Shown: positions 1-10,706, numbered from the stretch's first letter. The stretch: 64,000 nt of DNA from an uncultured Burkholderiales bacterium (GCA_903880855.1 CAIRQX010000039.1:33101-97100), one strand, 5' to 3'. The notes: generated by a model from the letters alone, not told the origin. Numbers and translations: made by a program.

Positions 1-1
1 T

Positions 2-424
2 CGCAGAATGCTCGAGGCCGAAATGACCCGTAACTTTGTGCGCAACGCCACCAAAACGCAAATTCAAGCCTTACAAGAACATGTCGCGCAAGAAAAGGCC
101 GCCGTCCAACGCGGTGATGTTGCTGGCAGAACCGATTTGCTAGGCGACTTCCACGTTCGGATGGCTGAGTTGATGGGCAACCCCGTTTTAGGGCAAATCC
201 TGGGCGAACTCATCTCCCGCTGTTCGCTGATTACCTTGATGTACCAATCGGACAACGCGGCCGAACATTCTGCGGAGGATCACGCAGCCATCCTCAAAGC
301 CATAGTGGCCAAAGACGAAACCCTTGCCGTGCAATTGATGGAAGACCACCTAAGCAATGTAGAAGCGAGCTTGACGCTCGACCGCAAACTCCCAAATAGC
401 GATATCGCGATGGCTTTAGCCTAA
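2..424 (+). CDS. GntR-family transcriptional regulator, C-terminal FCD domain (5' truncated by window start)
   Basis: Reading frame open from position 2; FCD-like helical sequence (LGDFHVRMAELMGNPVLGQIL...AEDHAAILKAIVAKDETLAVQLMEDHL); adjacent to ureide catabolism genes. Confidence 0.75.
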   Translation, partial: RRMLEAEMTRNFVRNATKTQIQALQEHVAQEKAAVQRGDVAGRTDLLGDFHVRMAELMGNPVLGQILGELISRCSLITLMYQSDNAAEHSAEDHAAILKAIVAKDETLAVQLMEDHLSNVEASLTLDRKLPNSDIAMALA

Positions 425-449
425 GACGGTCTGCAAAAAAAGAAATCCT

Positions 450-1421
450 ATGTCTAAACACAACGCCCACTACGACAGCACCGCCCCCTACCCACGCGAC
501 TTGGTGGGCTATGGACGTAACCCACCCCAAGCCCAATGGCCTGGCCAAGCAAGAGTTGCCGTGCAGTTTGTTTTGAACTACGAAGAAGGCGGCGAAAACG
601 CCACCTTGCACGGTGACGCTGGCAGCGAGCAGTTTTTAAGTGAGATGTTCAACCCGCCCAGCTTTCCAGACCGTCACCTGAGCATGGAAGGCATATATGA
701 GTACGGCTCACGTGCAGGCGTATGGCGCATCTTGCGTGAATTTGAGAAACGCAAGCTGCCACTCACGGTGTTTGGCATCAGCATGGCGCTAGAACGCCAT
801 CCAGAAGTCACCCAAGCATTCATAGACCTGGGCCATGAAATCGCTTGCCATGGCTGGCGCTGGATCAATTACCAAACCATCGACGAAGCCACCGAACGTG
901 CGCACATGCAAAAAGGCATAGAGATCATTGCGCGCTTAACCCAGACTACGCACGGCAACTCAATCCACGGCGCTGGTTGGTACACCGGCCGCGACAGCCC
1001 CAACACACACCGCTTGGTAGCAGACCACGGCGGCTTTGAATACGACAGTGACTATTACGGCGACGACCTGCCCTTCTGGATGCAGGTGAAAAAATCTAAC
1101 GGCGAAGTCGTACCGCAACTCATCGTGCCCTACACCATGGACTGCAACGACATGCGCTTCGCACTGCCCCAAGGATTTAGCCAAGGCGAAGACTTCTTTA
1201 CCTATTTGCGTGACAGTTTTGACGCGCTGTATGCCGAGGGAGCAGAAGCCCCCAAGATGATGAGTATCGGAATGCACTGTCGCTTGCTAGGTAAACCAGG
1301 ACGTATCGTGGCTTTGCAAAAGTTTTTGGACCACATTGAAAAACACGACAAAGTGTGGGTGTGCCGCCGTGTTGATATCGCCCGCCATTGGAAGAAGGTA
1401 CATCCTTTTCAAGCTGACTAA
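450..1421 (+). CDS. puuE: Allantoinase PuuE (polysaccharide deacetylase-like)
   Basis: 323 aa; YDSTAPYPRDLVGYGRNPPQAQWPGQARVAVQFVLNYEEGGEN...HGWRWINYQ motifs typical of PuuE. Confidence 0.9.
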   Translation: MSKHNAHYDSTAPYPRDLVGYGRNPPQAQWPGQARVAVQFVLNYEEGGENATLHGDAGSEQFLSEMFNPPSFPDRHLSMEGIYEYGSRAGVWRILREFEKRKLPLTVFGISMALERHPEVTQAFIDLGHEIACHGWRWINYQTIDEATERAHMQKGIEIIARLTQTTHGNSIHGAGWYTGRDSPNTHRLVADHGGFEYDSDYYGDDLPFWMQVKKSNGEVVPQLIVPYTMDCNDMRFALPQGFSQGEDFFTYLRDSFDALYAEGAEAPKMMSIGMHCRLLGKPGRIVALQKFLDHIEKHDKVWVCRRVDIARHWKKVHPFQAD

Positions 1422-1446
1422 ATTTTTGAACGAAGCCACTTTAAAG

Positions 1447-3246
1447 ATGACCTCAACATTGATCACCTTGCAACAAATTAACAGCCTGCCTCACTCTGAG
1501 GCTGCTGCCTTGTTGCAAGGCTTGTACGAGCACTCCGACTGGATCGCAGAACAAGCTTTAGATGCCCGCCCTTTTGTATCACCTGCAGCTCTCAAATATG
1601 CGATGGTGCAAGTGCTTCAGCGCGCAGGCCGAGACGCCCAAATTGCATTGGTACGCGCCCACCCAGAATTGGCCGGCAAGGCCATGGTGAGTAAAAGCCT
1701 GACCGCAGAATCCACCAACGAACAAAGCAAAGCTGGCTTGACGGATTGCACACCAGAAGAGTTCGCGCATATCCAACAACTCAACGCTAACTACAACGCC
1801 AAGTTTGGTTTTCCTTTTATCTTGGCTGTACGAGGCCCCCGCGGCACTGGGTTGACGCGCCAGCAAATCATTCGTACTTTTGAGCGACGTTTAAATCACC
1901 ATCCAGACTACGAGTTGGCGGAGTGCTTGCGTAATATTCACCGTATTGTTGAAATTCGTCTCAACGATAAATTAGGTTATCAACCAACACTCGGAAACGA
2001 AGTTTGGGATTGGCACGAGTGGTTGGCGCAATTTAGCGACGTAGGCTATATCGATAAGAAAGCTCCCCATGCCGCGCGCGAGGAACTAACCGTTACCTAC
2101 CTCACAGACGCGCATCGTAAATGTGCGCGCACGATAGAACTCGGTATGCAAGCTTGCGGCTTTGATGACGTCAAGATCGACGCCGTCGGCAACGTTGTCG
2201 GCATATACAAATCCAACAAGCCGCACGCCAAAACTTTAATGACGGGTTCCCACTACGACACTGTGCGTAATGGCGGCAAGTACGACGGGCGCTTTGGCAT
2301 CTTTGCTCCTATGGCTTGCGTGAGAGAACTTGTGCGTGATGGCAAGCGCTTACCTTTCCATTTAGAGGTTGTTGCCTTTGCAGAAGAAGAAGGCCAACGC
2401 TACAAAGCCACCTTCTTAGGATCTGGCGCATTGGTCGGCGACTTCAAATCTGAATGGCTGGATCAAAAAGATGCGGACGGCATCAGCATGCGCCAAGCCA
2501 TGCAACAAGCTGGCTTGAAGATTGCAGATATTCCTCGACTCAAACGTCGGGCAGAAGAATACTTAGGTTTTGTTGAGATACACATCGAGCAAGGGCCTGT
2601 TCTGAACGAACTCGATATCCCTCTCGGCGTGGTCACTTCGATCAACGGCAGCGTGCGTTTTGTAGGAGAAATTTCGGGCATGGCCAGCCATGCAGGTACC
2701 ACGCCCATGGACCGCAGGCGTGATGCTGCTACAGCAGTAGCAGAGTTGGCTTTGTATGTAGAAAAACGTGCGCTACAAGTTGCCGAGACTTGCGTTGGAA
2801 CCGTAGGTCAGTTACAAGTACCCAATGGATCTATCAATGTTGTACCTGGCCGCTGCCAATTCAGCCTTGACTTACGCGCAACAACCAACGCAGCGCGCGA
2901 CGCACTCATGCATGACGTTCTTGCAGAACTCAAAGCCATTTGCCTACGCCGTGGTCTGCACTACACCCTAGAAGAAACCATGCGCGCCAGTGCAGCGCCT
3001 AGCCATCCCGCTTGGCAAGACCGTTGGGAGAACGCGGTGCAATCACTAGGTGTGCCTGTGTTCCATCTCCCAAGTGGTGCAGGCCACGACGCCATGAAGT
3101 TGCACGACATCATGCCCCAAGCCATGCTTTTTGTGCGCGGACAAAATGCTGGTATCAGCCATAACCCGCTAGAGAGCACCACCAGTGATGACATGCAGTT
3201 GGCCATCGATGCATGCATGCATCTGTTGCACAACATAGCTGACTGA
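1447..3246 (+). CDS. Fusion: OHCU decarboxylase (UraD) + allantoate amidohydrolase / Zn-dependent hydrolase (AllC-like)
   Basis: Start taken at ATG 1447 (MTSTLITLQQINS) because the 1336 start overlaps puuE; N-terminal UraD (HPELAGKA...NANYNAKFGFPFILAVRG) followed by M20-type hydrolase (TGSHYDTVRNGGKYDGRFG...VEIHIEQGPVL...MASHAGTTPMDRRRDA). Confidence 0.85.
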   Translation: MTSTLITLQQINSLPHSEAAALLQGLYEHSDWIAEQALDARPFVSPAALKYAMVQVLQRAGRDAQIALVRAHPELAGKAMVSKSLTAESTNEQSKAGLTDCTPEEFAHIQQLNANYNAKFGFPFILAVRGPRGTGLTRQQIIRTFERRLNHHPDYELAECLRNIHRIVEIRLNDKLGYQPTLGNEVWDWHEWLAQFSDVGYIDKKAPHAAREELTVTYLTDAHRKCARTIELGMQACGFDDVKIDAVGNVVGIYKSNKPHAKTLMTGSHYDTVRNGGKYDGRFGIFAPMACVRELVRDGKRLPFHLEVVAFAEEEGQRYKATFLGSGALVGDFKSEWLDQKDADGISMRQAMQQAGLKIADIPRLKRRAEEYLGFVEIHIEQGPVLNELDIPLGVVTSINGSVRFVGEISGMASHAGTTPMDRRRDAATAVAELALYVEKRALQVAETCVGTVGQLQVPNGSINVVPGRCQFSLDLRATTNAARDALMHDVLAELKAICLRRGLHYTLEETMRASAAPSHPAWQDRWENAVQSLGVPVFHLPSGAGHDAMKLHDIMPQAMLFVRGQNAGISHNPLESTTSDDMQLAIDACMHLLHNIAD

Positions 3247-3321
3247 TTTCGATAGCAACCACGACCGTCTTACTTCATTGCGCCACTCGCCCTTTCTGCG
3301 TCAATACATTTTTATTTTTCT

Positions 3322-4584
3322 ATGACCAACAACACAACTTACACCCAACTAGACGCGTGGATCGACGCGCACTTTGACGAACAGGTCAAATTTCTGCAAG
3401 CCTTGATTCGTGTACCCACCGACACACCACCCGGTAACAACGCGCCACATGCCGTGCGCACAGCCGAGCTACTCAAAGACTTTGGTTTTGAAGCAGAGAA
3501 ATACCCAATCCCTGCCAATGAAGTCCATGACAACGGCCTAGAAAGCATTACCAACCTGATCGTGCGCCGCAAATATGGCCAGGGAAAAACAATCGCTTTG
3601 AACGCCCACGGCGATGTGGTGCCTCCTGGTGAAGGATGGATCAAAGACCCTTACGGCGGAGAGATTGAAAACGGAAAAATATTTGGCCGCGCAAGTGCGG
3701 TCAGTAAATGTGACTTCTCTACCTTTACCTTTGCAGCACGTGCGCTAGAGGCCGTGAACGCCGGGTCACAACAAAAACTCCACGGCACATTGGAATTGCA
3801 TTTCACCTATGACGAAGAGTTTGGCGGATTGCTAGGTCCAGGGTGGTTACTAGAGCATGGACACACCAAACCCGATTTGATGATTGCAGCGGGTTTTAGT
3901 TACCAAGTGGTCACAGCACACAATGGTTGCTTGCAAATGGAAGTCACGGTGCATGGCGAAATGGCTCATGCCGCAATTCCAGACAGTGGTACCGATGCAC
4001 TACAAGGTGCAGTGCATATATTGGAAGCGTTGTACGCACTCAATACCCAATACCTGCAAATTACTTCCAAGGTAGAAGGTATCAGTCACCCCTATTTGAA
4101 TGTCGGCCAAATCCATGGCGGCACCAACACCAACGTAGTGCCTGGCAAAGTGGTTTTCAAACTAGACCGCCGAATGATTCCAGAAGAAGACCCCATCGAA
4201 GTAGAAGCCAGCATCCGTCAGGCGATTGAAAAGGCAGCGCAATCTTTCAAACCTCCTCGCGGTGGTAGCCAACTCAAGGTGGACATCAAACGCATCTTGT
4301 TGGCAAACGCTATGAAACCTTTAGCGGGTAACCAACTTTTGGTCGATGCCATTCAAAAGCACGGTGAAGTTTTATTCGGCGAACCTATCCCTGCGCTTGG
4401 CACACCCTTGTACACCGACGTTCGCCTATATGTAGAACGCGGCATTCCTGGTGTGATTTATGGCGCTGGTCCGCGCACCGTACTGGAGTCTCACGCTAAA
4501 CGCGCAGATGAGCGACTCGACCTTGAAGATTTGCGACGCGCCACTAAAGTTATTGCAAGAACGCTTCAAGACTTATTGACTTAA
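3322..4584 (+). CDS. M20-family metallopeptidase (ArgE/DapE-like)
   Basis: 420 aa; LNAHGDVVPPGEGW, DEEFGG, GEMAHAAIPDSGTDAL motifs. Confidence 0.85.
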   Translation: MTNNTTYTQLDAWIDAHFDEQVKFLQALIRVPTDTPPGNNAPHAVRTAELLKDFGFEAEKYPIPANEVHDNGLESITNLIVRRKYGQGKTIALNAHGDVVPPGEGWIKDPYGGEIENGKIFGRASAVSKCDFSTFTFAARALEAVNAGSQQKLHGTLELHFTYDEEFGGLLGPGWLLEHGHTKPDLMIAAGFSYQVVTAHNGCLQMEVTVHGEMAHAAIPDSGTDALQGAVHILEALYALNTQYLQITSKVEGISHPYLNVGQIHGGTNTNVVPGKVVFKLDRRMIPEEDPIEVEASIRQAIEKAAQSFKPPRGGSQLKVDIKRILLANAMKPLAGNQLLVDAIQKHGEVLFGEPIPALGTPLYTDVRLYVERGIPGVIYGAGPRTVLESHAKRADERLDLEDLRRATKVIARTLQDLLT

Positions 4585-4590
4585 AAGAAA

Positions 4591-4622
4591 AAAGCCTCGA
4601 TTTCTCGAGGCTTTATCTTTTA
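4591..4622. terminator. Bidirectional Rho-independent terminator
   Basis: AAAGCCTCGA-TTTC-TCGAGGCTTT stem with T-rich tracts on both sides, between convergent M20 gene and tRNA-Arg. Confidence 0.8.
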
Positions 4623-4623
4623 T

Positions 4624-4700
4624 TGGTGCGGCTGGCAGGAATTGAACCCACGACCCCTTGGTTCGTAGCCAAGTACTCTATCCAACTGAGCTACAGCCGC
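4624..4700 (-). tRNA. tRNA-Arg(ACG)
   Basis: Reverse complement GCGGCTGTAGCTCAGTTGGATAGAGTACTTGGCTACGAACCAAGGGGTCGTGGGTTCAATTCCTGCCAGCCGCACCA; cloverleaf with encoded CCA. Confidence 0.95.
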
Positions 4701-4765
4701 TTTGAAAAGATAAGAATTCTAGCATAGCCATTTAGATATCATCTTTGGATTAAAGGAAAAACAAC

Positions 4766-5560
4766 ATGGATCTTCAACTCAAACAAAAACACGTATTGAT
4801 CACCGGTGGCAGCAAAGGAATAGGGCTTGCTTGCGCTGAAAACTTTCTTGCTGAAGGTGCAAAAGTCACATTAGTCTCGCGTGACCCTCAGAATTTAGCC
4901 AATGCACTAAAGAAACTGTCTGCACATCATCCGGTTACTTCCATTCACACTATTGCCGCTGATTTGCAAATTACTACTGCTGGTGAAGAAGTTTTAAACA
5001 ATGCAGAAAAACACTTTGGTCCAGTCGATATATTGGTCAATTCTGCAGGTGCTGCTAAACGCACACCACCTGAAGAGTTAACACCGGAGGTCTGGCATGC
5101 CGCCATGCAAGCCAAGTATTTCTCCTACATCCACATGACAGATCCCACGATCAAACGTATGGGTCAGCGCGGTTCAGGTGCTATCGTGAACGTGATCGGT
5201 GCCGGCGGAAAAATTGCCAGTCCTATTCATATGCCTGGGGGCGCAGCGAACGCAGCCTTGATGTTGGCTAACGCGGGTATGGCCTCGGCCTATGCTGCAA
5301 AAGGCGTACGCGTAAATGCTGTCAACCCTGGACTCACATTAACAGACAGATTACAAGAGGGTATGTCTGCAGACGCAAAGGCACAAGGCATAACTGAAAC
5401 CGAGGCAATGCAGCGCGCAAACGCACGCATCCCACTTGGTCGAATGGCCAAACCCAGCGAAGTTGCAGATGCTGTTGTTTTCTTAGCGTCTTCAAGAGCT
5501 AGTTACATCACTGGTGTTTCACTCACTATGGATGGGTGCACGACACCTGTTGTGTTTTAA
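4766..5560 (+). CDS. SDR-family oxidoreductase
   Basis: TGGSKGIGLA Rossmann motif, NSAGAA, C-terminal SDR pattern. Confidence 0.88.
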   Translation: MDLQLKQKHVLITGGSKGIGLACAENFLAEGAKVTLVSRDPQNLANALKKLSAHHPVTSIHTIAADLQITTAGEEVLNNAEKHFGPVDILVNSAGAAKRTPPEELTPEVWHAAMQAKYFSYIHMTDPTIKRMGQRGSGAIVNVIGAGGKIASPIHMPGGAANAALMLANAGMASAYAAKGVRVNAVNPGLTLTDRLQEGMSADAKAQGITETEAMQRANARIPLGRMAKPSEVADAVVFLASSRASYITGVSLTMDGCTTPVVF

Positions 5561-5576
5561 ATTTAAGAGATCGCAT

Positions 5577-6278
5577 ATGAATAAAAAACCTAAAGTCATT
5601 GCCTTCGACATATTTGGAACAGTTGTAGATTGGCATGGATCTATTGCGGCCGAAGTACAAAGACTAAAACTACCAGTTGATGCCAATGCATTTGCAACGG
5701 CCTGGCGAAAAGGCTATCAACCAGCCATGGCCCGGGTTAGATCAGGCGAGCTACCTTGGACAAAGATTGATGATCTGCATCGCATGATCTTGGACGGCAT
5801 TTTGGAAGACTTCGCACTGACGACATTGTCTGAAAGTGAAAAGCAGCATCTGAATCTTGTTTGGCATCGCCTAAACCCTTGGCCAGATTCAGTTCAAGGG
5901 CTCACACAATTGAAAAGTAAATTCACAATAGTGACGCTTTCGAATGGCAATCTCAGTTTGTTGGCCAATATGGCGAAGCACGGCTCGCTACCTTGGGATT
6001 TGATTTTGTCAGCCGAGGTTTTTAAACACTACAAACCAGATCCCGAGACCTATCTTGGCGTTGCCCATATTTTTGACCTACAACCGCATGAAGTGATGTT
6101 GGCAGCTGCACACAAGGATGACCTACTGGCCGCGTACCACTGCGGCTTACAAACGGCATTTATTGAAAGACCCGCTGAATTTGGTATTGGCCATATTAGG
6201 CAAGATTTACATCAAGAACCTTTTACAAACTATCATGCCAAGAACATCGTCGATTTAGCTACCCAATTGGGTCGTTGA
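5577..6278 (+). CDS. Haloacid dehalogenase type II (HAD superfamily)
   Basis: Start at ATG 5577; AFDIFGTVVDWHGS, TLSNGN, KPDPETYLGVA motifs. Confidence 0.85.
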   Translation: MNKKPKVIAFDIFGTVVDWHGSIAAEVQRLKLPVDANAFATAWRKGYQPAMARVRSGELPWTKIDDLHRMILDGILEDFALTTLSESEKQHLNLVWHRLNPWPDSVQGLTQLKSKFTIVTLSNGNLSLLANMAKHGSLPWDLILSAEVFKHYKPDPETYLGVAHIFDLQPHEVMLAAAHKDDLLAAYHCGLQTAFIERPAEFGIGHIRQDLHQEPFTNYHAKNIVDLATQLGR

Positions 6279-6291
6279 TTCAAAAAACAGC

Positions 6292-7185
6292 ATGGCATTA
6301 ACTAACGGTTTTTTAAAACAGTATTTTGTAGCCAGTGCTTGCGCGCTACTGGTAGTTATTTGCGGTTGCACTTCTTATGTCAGTAATTCCTACACACCTC
6401 AAAGAGGGCAATCTGGAAAAGATGTTGTTTGGATTGCTACCCAAGATGCATTGGTAGTCAAGATGCTAAGCGCTGCGCAAGTTACATCACAAGACCTTGT
6501 CTACGATTTGGGTGCTGGTGATGGAATTATTCCTATTACTGCGGCTAAGCAATTTGGTGCACGTGCCGTCGGAGTCGAGTACAACGAAAAGTTAGCGACT
6601 TTGGCGCAAGCCAATGCCTTGCGCTCTGGTGTTGGCGATAAAGTGAAGATCATCCAAGGCGATATTTTTGTTGAAGATTTTTCCAAAGCTAGCGTAGTGA
6701 CTTTATATTTGCTTGAAGAGTTAAATGCCAAATTACGTCCGCAAATACTAAAGATGCAGCCAGGTACTCGCGTGGTCTCCAATACTTTTTCCATGGGAGA
6801 TTGGGAGCCAGATCAAGTGATTGACTCTTATGGCCACACAGCGTATTTGTGGAGGGTACCCGCCCAAGTCGGAGGCGGCTGGACTGTAAGTGGTCTTGCC
6901 AGTGACGGAAAATCGCATACATTACACATCCATTTCGATCAGCGTTACCAACGTTTGTCAGGATCAATGACAGTTGATGGGAAAAAACAAGTCTTGCTGG
7001 GTGCAAGGATAGAAGGTAACGTCTTACATTTTAGTTTTCTCAATGCACAAGATGAGCTTAAACACGTGAAGGCATTTATAGATAACAATCAGTGGATGGG
7101 CGAAGTGGTAGCGCCTTACGGCATGGTTGAGTTGAAATTGCCAGCTCAAAAAGTAACAGCGGTTCGCAGCGTAAATAATCAGTAA
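6292..7185 (+). CDS. Class I SAM-dependent methyltransferase with N-terminal lipoprotein-like signal
   Basis: VYDLGAGDGIIPITAAKQFGARAVGVEYN SAM-binding motif; N-terminal hydrophobic segment ending in ...VVICGCTS. Confidence 0.75.
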   Translation: MALTNGFLKQYFVASACALLVVICGCTSYVSNSYTPQRGQSGKDVVWIATQDALVVKMLSAAQVTSQDLVYDLGAGDGIIPITAAKQFGARAVGVEYNEKLATLAQANALRSGVGDKVKIIQGDIFVEDFSKASVVTLYLLEELNAKLRPQILKMQPGTRVVSNTFSMGDWEPDQVIDSYGHTAYLWRVPAQVGGGWTVSGLASDGKSHTLHIHFDQRYQRLSGSMTVDGKKQVLLGARIEGNVLHFSFLNAQDELKHVKAFIDNNQWMGEVVAPYGMVELKLPAQKVTAVRSVNNQ

Positions 7186-7218
7186 TTGGTTTGTGTAAGT
7201 TCTTTTTAAAGGATTCCC

Positions 7219-7872
7219 ATGATTGAAGATGCTCCCCAACTACAAACCCAACCCATCATCCGACCAGACTCAAAACTGGTTGCGCAATTCCGTGGAACCC
7301 CTACTGGATTTCTAGTCGATGCCATGGGCGGCTCCGGCGCTCTGGATTTTCGAATCCAGCCCGCAGTGTTAGAGCAGTATGCTTTTTGTGGCGTTGCGCT
7401 CACTTGTCATGCAGGCCCTGCCGATAACCTTGCCTTGGTCCATGCTCTTCAATATGTCGAGCCTGGTGATGTATTGATGGTTGCCACAGACTCCTTTACA
7501 GGTTGCGCAGTCACTGGCGACTTGGTGCTAGGTATGGCTAAGAATTCTGGCGCCGTAGGTTTTGTAACGGATGGGTGCGTACGAGATTTAGTCGGCTTGA
7601 AATCTGTTGGGCTACCAGCGTGGTCTTTGGGGGTCACACCTAATTCACCGCACCGCAATGGTCCTGGAACCATTGGTTTTCCCGTCAATATTGCTGGCTA
7701 TCCCGTTAGAAGCGGAGATGTAGTTGTGGCAGATCAAGACGGCGTCGTCATTATTCCCATCGAGAAGATTGCAATGCTTCTTGAAAAACTACCCGCCATA
7801 CGAAAGGCTGAAGCGAGTGCAGATGAATCTGTTCGACAGGGCGCGAGACTGCCGGGTTTCTTGAAAAAGTAA
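7219..7872 (+). CDS. RraA-like protein / HMG-type aldolase family
   Basis: GALDFRIQP, GDVLMVA, GAVGFVTDGCVRDL, SGDVVVADQDGVVIIP. Confidence 0.85.
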   Translation: MIEDAPQLQTQPIIRPDSKLVAQFRGTPTGFLVDAMGGSGALDFRIQPAVLEQYAFCGVALTCHAGPADNLALVHALQYVEPGDVLMVATDSFTGCAVTGDLVLGMAKNSGAVGFVTDGCVRDLVGLKSVGLPAWSLGVTPNSPHRNGPGTIGFPVNIAGYPVRSGDVVVADQDGVVIIPIEKIAMLLEKLPAIRKAEASADESVRQGARLPGFLKK

Positions 7873-7891
7873 TTTCACCCGAATAATTTTT

Positions 7892-9067
7892 ATGCATGCC
7901 GACCTGCAAAAAAATGGCTACAGCGTTGCTGCGCTTAGACGCATAGCGCAAAAACGTCTCCCTCGCCCCATATTCGATTTTATTGATGGCGGCGCCGAGG
8001 ATGAAGACACCTTGCGTCAAAACGAGTCAGCGTTTTCAGATTGGGAGTTGCTACCCAAACCTTTAAACGGAGCGGCAAAAAGAGACTTATCAACTTCATT
8101 ATTCGGCCACACGCTTAGCAGTCCATTGCTGATTGGCCCAACAGGTCTTGCTGGATTTTTTTGGCCACAAGGCGAGGTTGCTGCTGCGAATGCGGCATCT
8201 GACTATGGCACTGTTTATTGCCTGAGCCACGGCTCTGTTTGTACGTTGGAGCAGCTTGCAAAGATGCACCAAGGCTTGAAATGGATGCAAGTTTTTATAT
8301 ACAAAGACAGAGGGTTTACACGCGAATTAACAACGCGAGCCCAAGAGAGTGGCTACGATGCATTGGTTCTCACTATAGATAACCAATTAATTGGCAAACG
8401 CGAACGAGACATAGTCAATGGTTTCACCATTCCGCCACGGTTAGATTTGTCTCAGATGCTCGCCTTTGCAAAAAAACCGTCCTGGTGGTGGGCGATGCGT
8501 CATGAATTAGCCAATGTGACGTTTGGTAACTACGTGCAATCTAATTCACCTGAATCTGTAGCTGCACTAGCGGCCCGAATGGGCTCTTTGCTAGATCCGA
8601 GCATGTCATGGGAAGACGTAGATATGGTGCGCGCGCATTGGAAAGGTCGCTTGATTCTTAAAGGTGTTCTCCACCCCGATGAAGCTTCACAAGCCGTCAA
8701 ACATGGGGTAGACGCCATCATTGTGTCTAACCATGGCGGTCGCCAACTCAACGGCGCTATCGCCAGCGTCAGGGCATTGCCAGCAGTGGTTAAAGCCGTC
8801 AATGGCGCTATTCCAGTTTTGCTTGACGGAGGCATACGTCGGGGAAGTGATATTTTCAAAGCAGTCGCGCTAGGTGCTTCGGCTGTCCTGATTGGACGGC
8901 CCCATTTATGGGGTCTGTCGGTCGCAGGAAAAGACGGAGTGCAGTGGGTGCTTGAAATGCTGCATGGTGAACTTGATCGAACTATGGGATTAGCTGGTGC
9001 AAGCAATATTGAAGAGATTCGTACCGGTCAGTTTATGAAAGCTAGGCGCTTTTACGAATCCTCATAA
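7892..9067 (+). CDS. FMN-dependent alpha-hydroxy-acid oxidizing protein
   Basis: FDFIDGGAEDEDTLRQN, LILKGVLHPDEA, IVSNHGGRQL, VLLDGGIRRGSDIFKAVALGA. Confidence 0.9.
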   Translation: MHADLQKNGYSVAALRRIAQKRLPRPIFDFIDGGAEDEDTLRQNESAFSDWELLPKPLNGAAKRDLSTSLFGHTLSSPLLIGPTGLAGFFWPQGEVAAANAASDYGTVYCLSHGSVCTLEQLAKMHQGLKWMQVFIYKDRGFTRELTTRAQESGYDALVLTIDNQLIGKRERDIVNGFTIPPRLDLSQMLAFAKKPSWWWAMRHELANVTFGNYVQSNSPESVAALAARMGSLLDPSMSWEDVDMVRAHWKGRLILKGVLHPDEASQAVKHGVDAIIVSNHGGRQLNGAIASVRALPAVVKAVNGAIPVLLDGGIRRGSDIFKAVALGASAVLIGRPHLWGLSVAGKDGVQWVLEMLHGELDRTMGLAGASNIEEIRTGQFMKARRFYESS

Positions 9068-9084
9068 AAGCACCTAGCCTCAGT

Positions 9085-10674
9085 TCAAGCAGCGGTCAAT
9101 TCTTTGAGTGATTGCGCAACAGGCGTGCGAATCAAATAATCGAATGCACTCAATGCTGCTTTGGCGCCCTCGCCTGCAGCAATCACAATTTGCTTGTATG
9201 GCACGGTAGTCACATCACCAGCAGCGAACACGCCTGGCACATTGGTGTGGCATTTGGCATCTACTACGATTTCACCGTATTTGCTCAATTCAAGCGTGCC
9301 TTTCAAGAACTCGGTATTGGGCACTAATCCAATTTGAACAAACACGCCTTCAAGCGCCACCGAATGCTCTTGGTTTGTTGCCCGGTCTTTGTAACGCAAT
9401 CCGTTGACCTTTTGTCCGTCGCCGGTGATCTCTATCGTTTGTGCGTTCACATGGATAGAAACATTGGGCAAGCTCTTTAACTTGCTCACCAAAACGGCAT
9501 CTGCTTTCAAAGCGTCAGCAAACTCCACCAAACTCACGTGCTCGACAACACCTGCTAAATCAATCGCCGCTTCTACGCCTGAGTTACCACCGCCAATCAC
9601 GGCTACGCGCTTGCCCTTGAATAGAGGGCCGTCGCAATGTGGGCAATAGGCCACGCCTTTGTTTTTGTATTCTTGTTCGCCGGGCACATTCACATTGCGC
9701 CAACGTGCACCTGTAGACAAAATAACACTGCGTGCACTCAAGATTCCACCATTGGCCATATGGACTTGCACCAAACCACCTGCTTCGCTAGCAGGTACGA
9801 TTTTGTCGGCACGTTGTAAATTCATGATGTCAACTTCGTAGTGACGCACTTGTTGCTCTAATGCTGCTGCGAACTTAGGACCATCAGTCTCTAAAACAGA
9901 GATGTAGTTTTCGATCCCCATGGTGTCGTTGGTTTGTCCGCCAAAGCGCTCTGCCGCCACACCGACACGAATGCCTTTGCGTGCTGCGTAAACAGCAGCA
10001 GCAGCGCCCGCAGGGCCGCCGCCAACTATCAATACATCGAACGGCTCTTTCTCGCTGAGTTTGACAGCGTCACGCTCTACAGAGGATGTGTCCAACTTTG
10101 CCAAGATTTCTTCTAAGCTCATGCGGCCAGAGCCAAACACTTGGTCGTTTTTGAAGACCATAGGTACTGCCATCACTTGTCGCGCATCCACTTCGGCTTG
10201 GTTCAAGGCGCCATCGACGATGGTGGTGTTGATCTTGGGGTTGTAAATCGCCATCAAAGTTGCCGCTTGCACAACGTCAGGGCAGTTATGGCATGACAAA
10301 GACATATAGACCTCTAACTTCATCTCTGTCTCTAAGCCTTTGATTTGCTCCAACACCTCAGCCTCTACTTTTGGAGGATGGCCACCCGTCCACAGCAATG
10401 CCAATATCAAGGAAGTGAACTCATGTCCCATAGGAATCGCGGCGAATCGCACACCACGTGTCTCACCTTCTTTGGCAACCACAAACGAAGGTGTGCGCCC
10501 GTCATTGCCTGATTCATCGAAACTCACTTTGTCAGACAACTCGGCGATTTCTTTTAAGAGCTCACGCAATTCAACACTTTTTTCGCTGCCGTCTAGCGTG
10601 GCGATCAAGCGAATGGGCGTACGCAAGTTTTGCAAATACGCTTGTAATTGGGTTTTCATTTGAATATCGAGCAT
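9085..10674 (-). CDS. ahpF: Alkyl hydroperoxide reductase subunit F
   Basis: [14 protein letters not shown] start at 10674; NTN thioredoxin-like domain, [10 protein letters not shown] redox motif, [13 protein letters not shown] motif; downstream of ahpC. Confidence 0.95.
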   Translation of the reverse strand: MLDIQMKTQLQAYLQNLRTPIRLIATLDGSEKSVELRELLKEIAELSDKVSFDESGNDGRTPSFVVAKEGETRGVRFAAIPMGHEFTSLILALLWTGGHPPKVEAEVLEQIKGLETEMKLEVYMSLSCHNCPDVVQAATLMAIYNPKINTTIVDGALNQAEVDARQVMAVPMVFKNDQVFGSGRMSLEEILAKLDTSSVERDAVKLSEKEPFDVLIVGGGPAGAAAAVYAARKGIRVGVAAERFGGQTNDTMGIENYISVLETDGPKFAAALEQQVRHYEVDIMNLQRADKIVPASEAGGLVQVHMANGGILSARSVILSTGARWRNVNVPGEQEYKNKGVAYCPHCDGPLFKGKRVAVIGGGNSGVEAAIDLAGVVEHVSLVEFADALKADAVLVSKLKSLPNVSIHVNAQTIEITGDGQKVNGLRYKDRATNQEHSVALEGVFVQIGLVPNTEFLKGTLELSKYGEIVVDAKCHTNVPGVFAAGDVTTVPYKQIVIAAGEGAKAALSAFDYLIRTPVAQSLKELTAA

Positions 10675-10706
10675 TTTTTTCCTTTTCAGAGACAAAACTT
10701 CTGACA

